From a virus: a stretch of 42,295 nucleotides of DNA. Below are positions 34,701 through 40,769 of this stretch, in pieces. The position numbers were made by a program, and so were the translations under genes. How positions within the stretch are numbered: position 1 is the stretch's first letter; each line of letters opens with the position of its first letter. The notes beneath the pieces are model-generated. The model saw only the letters and a program-made list of their open reading frames with translations, searched no databases and was not told the DNA's origin. The DNA is taken from positions 1 to 42,295 of the IMG/VR virus record IMGVR_UViG_3300032214_000550. The stretch is one strand, 5' to 3'.

Positions 34701-37700
34701 ATTGTAGATGCATTTGCGCTTGGCGAGGTGCCTACATATATGGCTGGCAGGGCATTTGAAAAAGGATTGAATAGCGATCTGTACGAAAAGTTAGCTAAAT
34801 TCCAGCTCGAAGCGGACAAGCTAAAGGCATCTAATGATGCGCCCAGCCAGGCGTTGGGTCAGGCGCTTGACAACTTAGTTTCCAGGCTCTCATATGTGCA
34901 CGCCCAGGGCTCGTTTGCTGGCACAGATGCAGGCATGGCGCTTTTGGCAAGATTTGCGGCGTACCAAAAAGACTACGCATCTGTTACCGAAAAAGCCGCT
35001 GACAAATACAACAACGCGATTGACAAGATCAAGGCTTTAAAGAAAACAAATGATGTTAGCTACTCTGAGTACTCGATGACTGGAGAAGTTCTTGATTATC
35101 AAGAAGTACACCTTACGCTGTCGCAGCAAAATTCTACTAAGAAATGGTTTGATGGTCATCCAAAGTTTCATTATGCCAAAAACCCTGTTGTGCGCCTAAG
35201 GTTCACAGTCCGTCGTGTATACGATGGGGCCGCGACATCCCACGCCGATGCTGGCCGTGTACTGTTTATCGAAGAAATTCAAAGCCCCCAGTCCATCCCT
35301 GACGAATACAGCGGGCTGAAAAACAGGGCCGAATCACTTGCCTTCCGATATGCGCTCAACTACGCCGCTGCCCAAGGGTACGACTATGTATCAATCACTC
35401 GACCAGAAGACCAGGCCACTAGGTACTGGGGTGAAAGTTCTGTAATCAGAACTGAGCCCGACGACTACGTCCTGTACCAATTCGAAAACGACAACGGAGT
35501 CAGAACCAACAAGATCACGTTTTTTGACGGGGCTGGAAATGTTCTTCGGACATCGGTATGGGACCAAAATCAAGACAGCTCTGAGGCTATTGCATCGCTA
35601 GATCCAAGAATCGCTAAGATCCTGCGAGAGCAGATCAAGGCCAACAAGAACTCGGTCATCGACAGCACCAAATCTGCGTACGAGCTAGAGGCGTACGATA
35701 TCAACGCAGACGGCAAGCACTCGTCCCTTATGGACGGTGCTATCCACAAGACGGCCCTGTCAAGCAATCTCTACAACCGCTATGTTGGCGCACTCGACCG
35801 AATGACACGCGAGATGTCGGGCACTACCGACAAGGTCAAAACTGAGCGCAAATTTATCAATGTCGAGGGACTGTCTTCTCAATGGAAGCCCAGCTCTCGC
35901 GTTGGCCAGCTCGGCATCCAGACTGGCACATCTCGCCTGGTGGACGTTTCCAAGGCTCCGGCCCAGCAACTGGCTATGCCTCGACAGGCTGCGCCGGTTG
36001 AGACTGACCAAACGCCGTATGTGCCTTATGAGATGATCGACATCTCTGGGATCGGCGACAAGATCACCAAGACAGGATTCGGCTTCTACGGGCGCCGCCT
36101 TGATCTGGCGAACGAGATGTTTGTAGACGACATCAATCTCTTGCGCCGCATGGAGGACCAGATCGCGGCCAATGCCCGCACCTATCAGGATGCAGTTGCT
36201 GAGGCTGACGAGATCGAGCGCAGGACCGGTGTGCGCCCTGCGGTCACCACGCCAGTTGCGTTCTACAACCCGAGAACCATGAACTTCGGGCAGATGAGCG
36301 ACCTCTACAAGGGCCGCATCGGCTACTACAACCGCCTTGCAATGGAACAGCGCCAACGCATCTACGATGCACTTGGCACTGGTGTTCCGCTGAGCGCGGC
36401 TGATCGCAGCGCATCCCAGACCGTCTCGGCAGAAGAGTACTTGTACGCCACCCATGCCCAAGAGGCGAACCTGTACCTGTGGCTTGAGCGCAGCGAGATG
36501 ATGTTCAATGAGACCGCTGCTGGGCAACGGGCACGGACAGATGTGGTCAATGCCGAGAATGCGTACAACACGCTTCTTGGCACGCCCGGCGCTAGCCCGG
36601 CTGCTATTGCAGCAGCACAGAACAACCTGTCTGCCATGATTGCTGTGCGCGAGAGCCTGCTCACCGCCTATCGCGGAACGCTGGCTGCTTCCAGTCCTGA
36701 GCTGTTGTCGATGTCTGGCATGACAGACGCCGACGCACGCCGCATCCTGAACGCTGCTGTTTCTGAGCCCTACTATGCACAGCTTCGCGACATCCGCGAT
36801 GCCGTGACACAGATCCAGGATCTCAAGCTCCAGATCATGCAAGTGGGCGGGCTTATTTCAAACCAGACTGCACAAGACTGGGCATCCCGTTACAAGAACT
36901 ACATCCCGCTCAAGACCACCATCCGCGAGCCTGATGGTGCATACGGTGCTGGCACTGGGTTCAGCATCGGAGGGGCCGAGACCCGTCGCCGTCGTGGTCG
37001 TATGTCTGTGGCCGACGACATCCTTGGTCACACACTGGTGGACTTCTCGCACGCCAACTCCCGTGCGATGCGCAACACCGCAGCACAGACAATGCTGCGC
37101 CTGATTGCTGCCAACCCCAACAACCCGACCTTCACCTTCTATGGCCCGGGAGATGCCAACCGTAGACGCATCCCGACCCGCGATGACAATCGAGTGATCT
37201 CTGCCAAGTTCAATGGCGAAGAGCACTACGCTGTCATCAACGATGCCAAGCTCGTAGAGCAGTTCAAGAAGATGGGCCACATCGACCTGGGCAATGCTGC
37301 CGCAGGCGTGGTCATGGCAACGCGAGTGTTCTCGCAGATGCAGACGGCCTGGAACCCGTCATTCATCTTGCCCAACTTCGCCCGTGACTTCATGCTGGCC
37401 ACTGGCCTGATGTACACCGACAACGGTGTGCGCAGTGCCGCGCGCTTGGTGAGGAACATTGTGCCCGCGATCCGCACTGTTCTTGCAGCCGAGCTGGGCA
37501 GGACCAGGGCTGGCCAAACCCGACTTGGTGGTGGCCTGGTGTCGAGACTCGGCAGCGGTCGATTCGCAGCCGAGCTGGCCGAGATGGAGCAGCTAGGTAC
37601 GTTCGTTGCCTATACCGACTACCAGAGCGTGGAAGAGTACATGGCCGCGATGCGCACACTCTCCGAGGCTATGCGCTATTCGGTCGGCAGGCGCGCGATC

Positions 37701-39014
37701 CAGGCCGGGGAGTCGTATGTGCGCCCTGTGCTTGAGCTGGTAACAGCATCTAATGCCATTGCCGAGCGGGCCACTCGTCTTGCTGCCTATGTCGAGTACC
37801 GTCAACAAGGACTGAGCCGTGTCCAAGCTGCGGCAGGTGCCAAGAACCTGACAGTCAACTTTGATCGCAAGGGAACAGCAGGCACTGCTCTCAATGGACT
37901 GTATGCGTTCTACAACCCCAACGTCCAAGGCACAGCCAACCTGTTGCGCAGGCTTGGCCCCAATGCTCGTCCCGAGCAGCGCCGCCGCCTGATGTCGCTG
38001 ATCGGTATCTTGGCCGCATATGGGTTCTCCCAAGGCCTGATCAACCGTGCGATTGCTGGTGACGACGACGAGGGCGAAAACGCCTACCGTGGCAAGATGC
38101 AGGAGGCTGACGAGAAATCCCGCAACACTGTCATGGTCCTGATCCCGGACGGCGATGGCGAATCCATCGACATCCCGTTGCCCTGGGGCCTCAATGTGGC
38201 CTTCTATGCTGGCAGCATTATGGAGCGTTTCATGGCCGACGACATCACAGCCATGGAGGCCATCAATAACCTGGCCGGTGCGTTCGTTGGCAGCTTCTCG
38301 CCAATCCAAGGATCAACCCTTGCACAGGCTGCTGTTCCCACTGTGGCCAAGCCGTTCGCAGAGATCGAGCTGAACATGAAGTGGAACGGGCAGAATGTTA
38401 TGCCCCCTGTTGATCCGTACGACAGGACTCCCATGCCCGACAGCCACCGGCACTTTGCCACTGTCGGGGCTATTCCCAAGTGGGTTTCCTACACGCTCAA
38501 CGAGGTCACTGGTGGCACCGAGCGTACGCCCGGTGCGATTGATATCTCGCCGGAAACGATTGAGCACATGGCCGAGTTCATGACCGGCGGCGTTGGCCGC
38601 TTCTGGACATCTGCCTTGGGTTGGTCGTGGTTCAACCGCGAGCCCGAGAAGCGCACCTTCAAGGACCTGCCCCTGGGCATCGGTGCTGTTGGTGGCCGCT
38701 TCTATACCCAGCCTGACAAGGAGCGCCGCACCCAGTCTGAGTACTTCGACAACATGAAGAAGATGGCGTTGTTGAAAGAGGACTACCAAGACACGCGCAC
38801 CAGGCAAGATGCTCTAAAGGACCCGACGATTAGGCTCATTGGTGCCGCCAAAGACTTCGAGTCTATTGTTCGCAAGCTCCGCCAAGCAGAAAAGGCTCAG
38901 CTCGCTGCTGGCAACGATGAGAGGGCCAAGGCCATGGCAAAACTTCGGGTTGAAAAGATGCAGAAGTTCAACCAACTGTACAATGCGACCATCAAGAAGG
39001 CAGAGTCTAAGTAG
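28743..39014 (+). CDS. giant polyvalent virion protein with metzincin-type zinc site
   Basis: One uninterrupted frame encodes 3423 residues. It resembles the large polyvalent proteins of phages and conjugative elements, thought to enter the host with the DNA. Parts seen: an Ala-rich helical start (1-350). A zincin motif HETVHDLGETH (H533, E534, H537, H543), the extended HExxHxxGxxH form. A Pro/Glu/Ala linker (about 870-956). A domain with VGAYLLNSLGDSRYQTVDIW near 1259. A module with WSKLIAHLSKTPGALKQAVE (about 1500). A domain with QEVHLTL and RVLFIEEIQS (about 2120-2190). An LPD38-like C-terminal region with ILPNFARDFMLATG (about 2872) and NLTVNFDRKGTAG (about 3035). DNA at about 33560-35130 is poorer in GC. 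No RNA polymerase motifs are seen. Confidence 0.75.
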   Translation: MTMAMQDPNNQSWWSQYKTLDDAYAAGPDVYKNVLDTYKALSRADVDDELIRGTASRLGYAPVAKNEGGQLEDLSDMIKSRSSATGMELTQDYAATLARGFAGVPGDIAGLLGSMARPLGYEGATEWGVAWQEGVNSFIPTSNEYRDTLAKDAGYATSTTLQSAFGGAGIAKTAFTAAPKLGAIGRMGMAGRQLAAAEKMSAATQALSTARSAAAPVLSDIAKAQEVLSQAQSAYRSARAANIARASTYTGMAIEAGSTGKDAFQKGADPYTQLFAAALGAAAGSTEFIAGERLIRKIVDPGNLGKYRDVAKGIGQQIGGEILEEEIAAVPSALAQYLTEDQGRSYMDLLKQNMLQSAQVTPLAVLPFSAVYGVRASQMVRRNKQFVREVENVTKNAGAFVDPNVPLGLKLDVVEKRLPEIAAANDLETLAEVVGLSKMMGAPVHLSSAATERVKTIAERLAARGLRVVFVQPTVDKDGNFDTTDIAGIDPSFAPRPDMAPGDVAGYYDPASATVYINTAQPEAVQIMQGLVHETVHDLGETHPGGIAGVANMLDQVFPGTFRNYMGAVANMYAKDWAKLTPEQQQHALNSEGVATFVSQGLAGFMGMAMTNREMLSRIGYQDPGIMFDLAQSVLSVLRIQPQSFTQREQAILSSRLASLARVVAPTVSFEGDKGADVDGIMGARVASELYRLLNEHLDLTGRTVDVAVNMPEGGDLQTELQSVMGMKPEEAARVASDVARREKIVNILKERRGLGKPVPKETETKAEEVPPPSTSSTTGAPPEEEAKPTDPTAVNAAENVKLAQRLEPFIESLKEEQRQNQASGTTDQQLDDLIALSEDLLSTVTQDETADQAGFEQDFQELQGMRPARAAAPTAPATGTAPETGSTEPTWKRRQRERAARRNAANRAKNEARRAQAAPVEAVEPEAPVEAAEPTAPVEATTKPSEPTKPGKEQQGTLPGFFSARITAEALEKAVAEGSIKVGTKKLTVWSQWQQFAQRFNDTLQKLNYAEFRAVGEWNKLPEARKKAIIKRNLKAIKAAADQAAQDILPWIKNNRALQGYYADDLKLVNMLWQQIYGDKFTQDHLDLFQVVSAILSPSTKLRGNIDEASRVLTNYMSTGDFGVETDPYAFVNEKGTETLKFRFSVARSAVSISGTTASSKARSLTILRDMIEDAGGLEKLKAHLLEPVSLKEYADLRFRHGFKGLGSLASIRQVVGAATGQKIGTGKNDTMMYPRAMMFGPKVGAYLLNSLGDSRYQTVDIWESRFIRSYFDKIMFIRDEQTKERKRLRELPTGPEYKLMNMFAAEMKRSLEELSGEKFTASSMQALRWFYMLELARRAGNTKATTDGTVSGYLDAALSKYYGPDYRSSGRGLPQESQVSATETEAERIAGQERIAAEQAVEEQDPELSYEAPSERQVDGVNSTQGFYSRRVAVVSPIGFFDNLDKAISSAPDSFETESTPDREVPGRVVDIGGGKTKEIPGRTIKGSKTTAWSKLIAHLSKTPGALKQAVEVGMVRDVNGQYETGPGLRMYFESQKLDPNLGRAQEIDMTDIDSFWNTTLLGVQGGAKAVTAQSLGRATTEVIRPDPAEVAALQKEADDAKQESKSAYRESRLDSFGGVARQNEFEMSFPPGLRADMLSTIESVAKILNDLGAQDARGLERFIDPRELKLQSIVSDAVLLYERLDQDSSSGKLEDFFVKAFRKGYTKDKTGSVARFMDQYNGLNPGSKQAMRSLLFRAALSPRPDIYLSFVKNSAEAIDGVVDALKALNEAQLALFGRGLAIYGETADQGGLQAFVEALPDGTNQVVFSGKNPNQQSQKSVDLDFQQTKEQMNAWATNPQVAGVLYKPYTLTGESAKGELGGSPNQSPSLHAYRMIQAMYAAGFYQSFSDRVFLVGNATGPGVYTGGNFSLHGIGDAMVENSLVKSRFAFAEQSERPGVYDFRDMASAYTIGSVQGTGIGFALDPGQGLRLKTSYSKHTVLDTIVDAFALGEVPTYMAGRAFEKGLNSDLYEKLAKFQLEADKLKASNDAPSQALGQALDNLVSRLSYVHAQGSFAGTDAGMALLARFAAYQKDYASVTEKAADKYNNAIDKIKALKKTNDVSYSEYSMTGEVLDYQEVHLTLSQQNSTKKWFDGHPKFHYAKNPVVRLRFTVRRVYDGAATSHADAGRVLFIEEIQSPQSIPDEYSGLKNRAESLAFRYALNYAAAQGYDYVSITRPEDQATRYWGESSVIRTEPDDYVLYQFENDNGVRTNKITFFDGAGNVLRTSVWDQNQDSSEAIASLDPRIAKILREQIKANKNSVIDSTKSAYELEAYDINADGKHSSLMDGAIHKTALSSNLYNRYVGALDRMTREMSGTTDKVKTERKFINVEGLSSQWKPSSRVGQLGIQTGTSRLVDVSKAPAQQLAMPRQAAPVETDQTPYVPYEMIDISGIGDKITKTGFGFYGRRLDLANEMFVDDINLLRRMEDQIAANARTYQDAVAEADEIERRTGVRPAVTTPVAFYNPRTMNFGQMSDLYKGRIGYYNRLAMEQRQRIYDALGTGVPLSAADRSASQTVSAEEYLYATHAQEANLYLWLERSEMMFNETAAGQRARTDVVNAENAYNTLLGTPGASPAAIAAAQNNLSAMIAVRESLLTAYRGTLAASSPELLSMSGMTDADARRILNAAVSEPYYAQLRDIRDAVTQIQDLKLQIMQVGGLISNQTAQDWASRYKNYIPLKTTIREPDGAYGAGTGFSIGGAETRRRRGRMSVADDILGHTLVDFSHANSRAMRNTAAQTMLRLIAANPNNPTFTFYGPGDANRRRIPTRDDNRVISAKFNGEEHYAVINDAKLVEQFKKMGHIDLGNAAAGVVMATRVFSQMQTAWNPSFILPNFARDFMLATGLMYTDNGVRSAARLVRNIVPAIRTVLAAELGRTRAGQTRLGGGLVSRLGSGRFAAELAEMEQLGTFVAYTDYQSVEEYMAAMRTLSEAMRYSVGRRAIQAGESYVRPVLELVTASNAIAERATRLAAYVEYRQQGLSRVQAAAGAKNLTVNFDRKGTAGTALNGLYAFYNPNVQGTANLLRRLGPNARPEQRRRLMSLIGILAAYGFSQGLINRAIAGDDDEGENAYRGKMQEADEKSRNTVMVLIPDGDGESIDIPLPWGLNVAFYAGSIMERFMADDITAMEAINNLAGAFVGSFSPIQGSTLAQAAVPTVAKPFAEIELNMKWNGQNVMPPVDPYDRTPMPDSHRHFATVGAIPKWVSYTLNEVTGGTERTPGAIDISPETIEHMAEFMTGGVGRFWTSALGWSWFNREPEKRTFKDLPLGIGAVGGRFYTQPDKERRTQSEYFDNMKKMALLKEDYQDTRTRQDALKDPTIRLIGAAKDFESIVRKLRQAEKAQLAAGNDERAKAMAKLRVEKMQKFNQLYNATIKKAESK

Positions 39015-39020
39015 GTGGTC

Positions 39021-39266
39021 ATGGCAGAGCACAAGCCCGTGGTGGTGGACAGGAGCACACTGGTGCCTATTGGCGTGGCCGGTGGGGTGCTGACCACCTT
39101 TCTTGCAGGAACCTTCTGGCTTCAAGGTCGTCTCTCTGAGATCGACCGCAAGCTAGAGCGGATTGATGCCCGTGTTCAGACAACATGGGATCGGACAAGC
39201 ATGGAGAACTGGGCACTTCGCCTTGCTCGTCAAAACCCCAATGTAGATGTGCCGGAGGTACGATAG
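39021..39266 (+). CDS. small membrane protein with coiled coil, holin- or spanin-like position
   Basis: An 81-residue protein with one predicted transmembrane helix (about 14-35, VPIGVAGGVLTTFLAGTFWL), followed by a short heptad-like helix (LSEIDRKLERIDARV) and a polar C-terminus. AGGTGG precedes ATG 39021; an in-frame GTG at 39015 overlaps that site and is less likely. The adjacent gene is also a small hydrophobic protein, so the pair may act in lysis or in membrane passage of DNA. No endolysin is visible in the window, and there is no lipobox for a spanin. Confidence 0.55.
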   Translation: MAEHKPVVVDRSTLVPIGVAGGVLTTFLAGTFWLQGRLSEIDRKLERIDARVQTTWDRTSMENWALRLARQNPNVDVPEVR

Positions 39267-39485
39267 ATGGTTGCAATCCAAGCTGTGCTTACGAAGATCA
39301 TTGGCTCCTCGACCTGGTGGGTCAGCCTGCTGCTGCCCGTGCTCAAGGTCCTGTTGGAGAAGTTTGGCATCATCATCCCGTGGGAAGTGGTGATGGCAGG
39401 CCAGGGCGCTTACGGTGTCAAGGAGGCTGCGACCAAGCTCCAGCCCATGATCGCGGCCAAGGTCGCTGCCGCGCCCAAGGAGTGA
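39267..39485 (+). CDS. small hydrophobic protein, holin candidate
   Basis: The 72-residue product starts directly after the previous stop, with GGAGGT (39253-39258) eight bases upstream. Residues about 15-30 (STWWVSLLLPVLKVLL) and 33-50 (FGIIIPWEVVMAGQGAYG) are hydrophobic and could form one or two membrane helices. The C-terminus is Lys/Ala-rich. Size, hydrophobicity and end-of-late-operon position suit a holin, but holins have no diagnostic motif, so this stays tentative. Confidence 0.5.
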   Translation: MVAIQAVLTKIIGSSTWWVSLLLPVLKVLLEKFGIIIPWEVVMAGQGAYGVKEAATKLQPMIAAKVAAAPKE

Positions 39486-39491
39486 TCTTCC

Positions 39492-39740
39492 ATGGTTGAC
39501 AAGTCCTCAATGCCGTGCAACAAGCCCCGTCGAGGCGAGGCTGGCTCTTCCAAGAAGAGCGTGGTCAAGGCCTGCAAGGGCGGCAAAGAGAAGATCGTGC
39601 GCTTTGGCGACATCAACTTGTCAATCAAGAAGAACCAGGCCGACCGCAAGAAGTCGTACTGTGCTCGCAGTGGCGGCATCAAAGGCACTGGAGACATCTT
39701 CTCGGCCAACTACTGGTCGAGAAGGGCATGGGACTGTTAG
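39492..39740 (+). CDS. small basic DUF6321-like phage protein
   Basis: The 82-residue protein has the pattern of small basic phage proteins found near late genes: SSMPCNKPRR, then KKSVVKACKGGKEKIVRFGD, NQADRKKSYCARSGGIKG and a C-terminal SANYWSRRAW. This resembles the DUF6321 group as I remember it. Four cysteines and many Lys/Arg residues suggest nucleic-acid binding, possibly virion-associated, but the role is not known. AAGGAGTGAT (39477-39486) gives a strong Shine-Dalgarno sequence for ATG 39492. Confidence 0.65.
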   Translation: MVDKSSMPCNKPRRGEAGSSKKSVVKACKGGKEKIVRFGDINLSIKKNQADRKKSYCARSGGIKGTGDIFSANYWSRRAWDC

Positions 39741-39756
39741 GAAGGAGGTGATTACA

Positions 39757-39804
39757 ATGAAGAAGTGCGGCACGAAGAAGGGCGGCAAGAAGATGCCCCG
39801 CTGA
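39757..39804 (+). CDS. 15-residue basic microprotein with a perfect Shine-Dalgarno
   Basis: ATG 39757 opens a 15-codon frame ending in TGA 39802-39804, with the product MKKCGTKKGGKKMPR. It is preceded by AAGGAGGTGAT (39742-39752), an almost full-length match to the anti-Shine-Dalgarno sequence and the best one in the window, ending four bases before the ATG. Lys/Gly-rich with one cysteine, it resembles the tail of the preceding basic protein in composition. A terminator follows 18 nt later. Such tiny basic peptides are common in phages but their function is unknown. Confidence 0.55.
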   Translation: MKKCGTKKGGKKMPR

Positions 39805-39821
39805 TCTAGCCGATCAGAACC

Positions 39822-39863
39822 AAGACAGCGCCAGGGATGAGCCTCCTTGGCGCTTGTCTTTTA
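39822..39863. terminator. bidirectional intrinsic terminator ending the late operon
   Basis: AAGACAGCGCCAGG pairs with CCTTGGCGCTTGTCTT with two bulged bases, followed by TT on the plus strand and flanked by A-rich sequence on the left arm. It lies between convergent genes and overlaps the stop codon of the minus-strand nuclease gene. Confidence 0.7.
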
Positions 39864-40226
39864 CCGCTGGACCCACTCCAGGGTGCTCTTGTCATAACGC
39901 ATCCACACGGCCTTGACCTCCCAGCGATTGGACTTGTTCTTGGCCCAGCCGTGCACCAGGATCAGGCCACCAGCAGCTGACCACATCGCAGCCTCTTCTG
40001 ATTCCTTGATCTTGTTGATCCGTGCGGCCATGTTCGACTTACTGGTTGTCTGGACCCCAAGGATGTTGGTGGTCTCGCTGTCCAGCGACTTGACAGCCAC
40101 GATGTCGATCACGCCAAACAGGTCTTGGCGCACACGGGCATGGGGGTTCCACCTCTCAACCACCTGGGCTGTGTAGCCGGTGTCTCTGAGCAGCTTGAGA
40201 CTTCTCTGTGTCGGGCTTGTTGCCAT
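39861..40226 (-). CDS. PD-(D/E)xK-like nuclease (putative)
   Basis: The 121-residue protein has the layout of small phage nucleases of the PD-(D/E)xK superfamily. It has a helix, then RQDLFGVIDIVAVK with D35 and D41, then the strand ILGVQTTS with Q59 where a Glu is more usual, SNMAARINKI, and a late GLILVHGWAKN strand. The second acidic position and the lysine of the classic motif are replaced, which is seen in related phage proteins I recall, but it leaves catalysis uncertain. A Holliday-junction-resolvase-type or VRR-like role in recombination is possible. A GC-rich hairpin overlaps its 5' leader, which may limit expression. Confidence 0.55.
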   Translation of the reverse strand: MATSPTQRSLKLLRDTGYTAQVVERWNPHARVRQDLFGVIDIVAVKSLDSETTNILGVQTTSKSNMAARINKIKESEEAAMWSAAGGLILVHGWAKNKSNRWEVKAVWMRYDKSTLEWVQR

Positions 40227-40235
40227 AAAACAGCA

Positions 40236-40257
40236 GGGGCCGGGTTTCCCCGGCCCC
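40236..40257 (-). terminator. GC-rich terminator or attenuator between two minus-strand genes
   Basis: GGGGCCGGG (40236-40244) and CCCGGCCCC (40249-40257) form a perfect nine-pair stem with a four-base loop. Reading leftward it is followed by TGCTGTTTT and then the ATG of the nuclease gene. It would stop much of the transcription coming from the upstream gene. Confidence 0.65.
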
Positions 40258-40265
40258 CTCCCTTG

Positions 40266-40526
40266 TCAGGCCTTGTTGCCTTGGGTGAAGGGCTGTAGCA
40301 GACCCTTGCAGTCGCCAATCGCGCTGCGAAGATTGTCGCTGGTCCCGGTCATGGCCGAGACAACTTCCAAATCGCTCAAGACCTTGCACACACGGCGGGC
40401 AGCGCGATTGCTTTCGCGGTTGTCCAGTTTTGCAAGACGCTCGGCCAATTCCTTGCGACGCTCTTCGGCAGTACGGCGACGGCGGGTCTTCACGACAGCG
40501 CCTTCGCTGGTAGTAGTGTTACTCAT
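40266..40526 (-). CDS. small basic coiled-coil protein of unknown function
   Basis: The 86-residue protein has an N-terminal basic helix (VKTRRRRTAEERRKELAERL, then AKLDNRESNRAARRV), likely a coiled coil, followed by a second, less charged helix (KVLSDLEVVSAMTG, NLRSAIGDCKGLLQP). No family is recognised; a DNA-binding or accessory regulatory role would fit the charge. There is no Shine-Dalgarno sequence. Instead a promoter-like TTGATA-17-TAGTAT ends six bases before the ATG, so its mRNA may begin at the start codon itself. Confidence 0.55.
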   Translation of the reverse strand: MSNTTTSEGAVVKTRRRRTAEERRKELAERLAKLDNRESNRAARRVCKVLSDLEVVSAMTGTSDNLRSAIGDCKGLLQPFTQGNKA

Positions 40527-40532
40527 GCAAGC

Positions 40533-40561
40533 ATACTACAGATGGTGTTTAGCCATATCAA
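40533..40561 (-). promoter_or_regulatory. promoter giving a leaderless mRNA for the small basic protein
   Basis: On the minus strand, TTGATA (40556-40561), 17 bp and TAGTAT (40533-40538). The -10 ends six bases before the ATG (40526), which puts the expected transcription start at or next to the start codon. Confidence 0.5.
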
Positions 40562-40573
40562 TATCCATCTACC

Positions 40574-40696
40574 AAAAGAGAGGCCCGGTCTTGTGAACCG
40601 GGCCTCAGACAGACAGACAGGGGCGTCGGGGACTTGGCAACAGTGAGGTGTGCGCCCCTGCCTTGACCATGTCGATACTCGACACGGTCGGACAGT
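40574..40696 (-). ncRNA. candidate structured small RNA or leader with terminator
   Basis: A promoter (TTGACC-17-TATCAT) would start RNA near 40696. The RNA would form a hairpin at 40687-40667 (arms closing TGTCGA/TCGACA with a GTA loop), a second stem CAGGGGCG/CGCCCCTG (40660-40618), and a third perfect nine-pair stem GAGGCCCGG/CCGGGCCTC (40606-40580) followed by TCTTTT. The total of about 123 nt contains no good open frame. The ending is a textbook intrinsic terminator, so a small RNA, or an attenuated leader for the genes to its left, is likely. Confidence 0.55.
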
Positions 40697-40702
40697 GGTT
40701 GG

Positions 40703-40731
40703 ATGATAGCACCGCGCTAGTGCTAGGTCAA
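40703..40731 (-). promoter_or_regulatory. sigma70-type promoter for the structured RNA
   Basis: On the minus strand, TTGACC (40726-40731), a 17-bp spacer and TATCAT (40703-40708). It lies back to back with the helicase promoter, only four bases apart, so the two may be controlled together. Confidence 0.6.
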
Positions 40732-40734
40732 TAC

Positions 40735-40763
40735 TTGTATTGGCAAATCTGGATTGCTATAAG
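40735..40763 (+). promoter_or_regulatory. promoter giving a leaderless mRNA for the helicase
   Basis: TTGTAT (40735-40740), a 17-bp spacer and TATAAG (40758-40763), ending six bases before ATG 40770. No Shine-Dalgarno sequence lies in between, so the transcript probably begins at or beside the start codon. Confidence 0.5.
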
Positions 40764-40769
40764 TCCATC

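Noticed and set aside
35760-36842. A 360-codon minus-strand frame opposite the giant gene
   Set aside because: It is antisense to a continuous domain of the polyvalent protein and lacks start signals.
28743-39014. N4-type virion RNA polymerase
   Set aside because: Size and position would fit, but I could not find the T7-like polymerase motifs, while polyvalent-protein domains and a zincin motif are visible.
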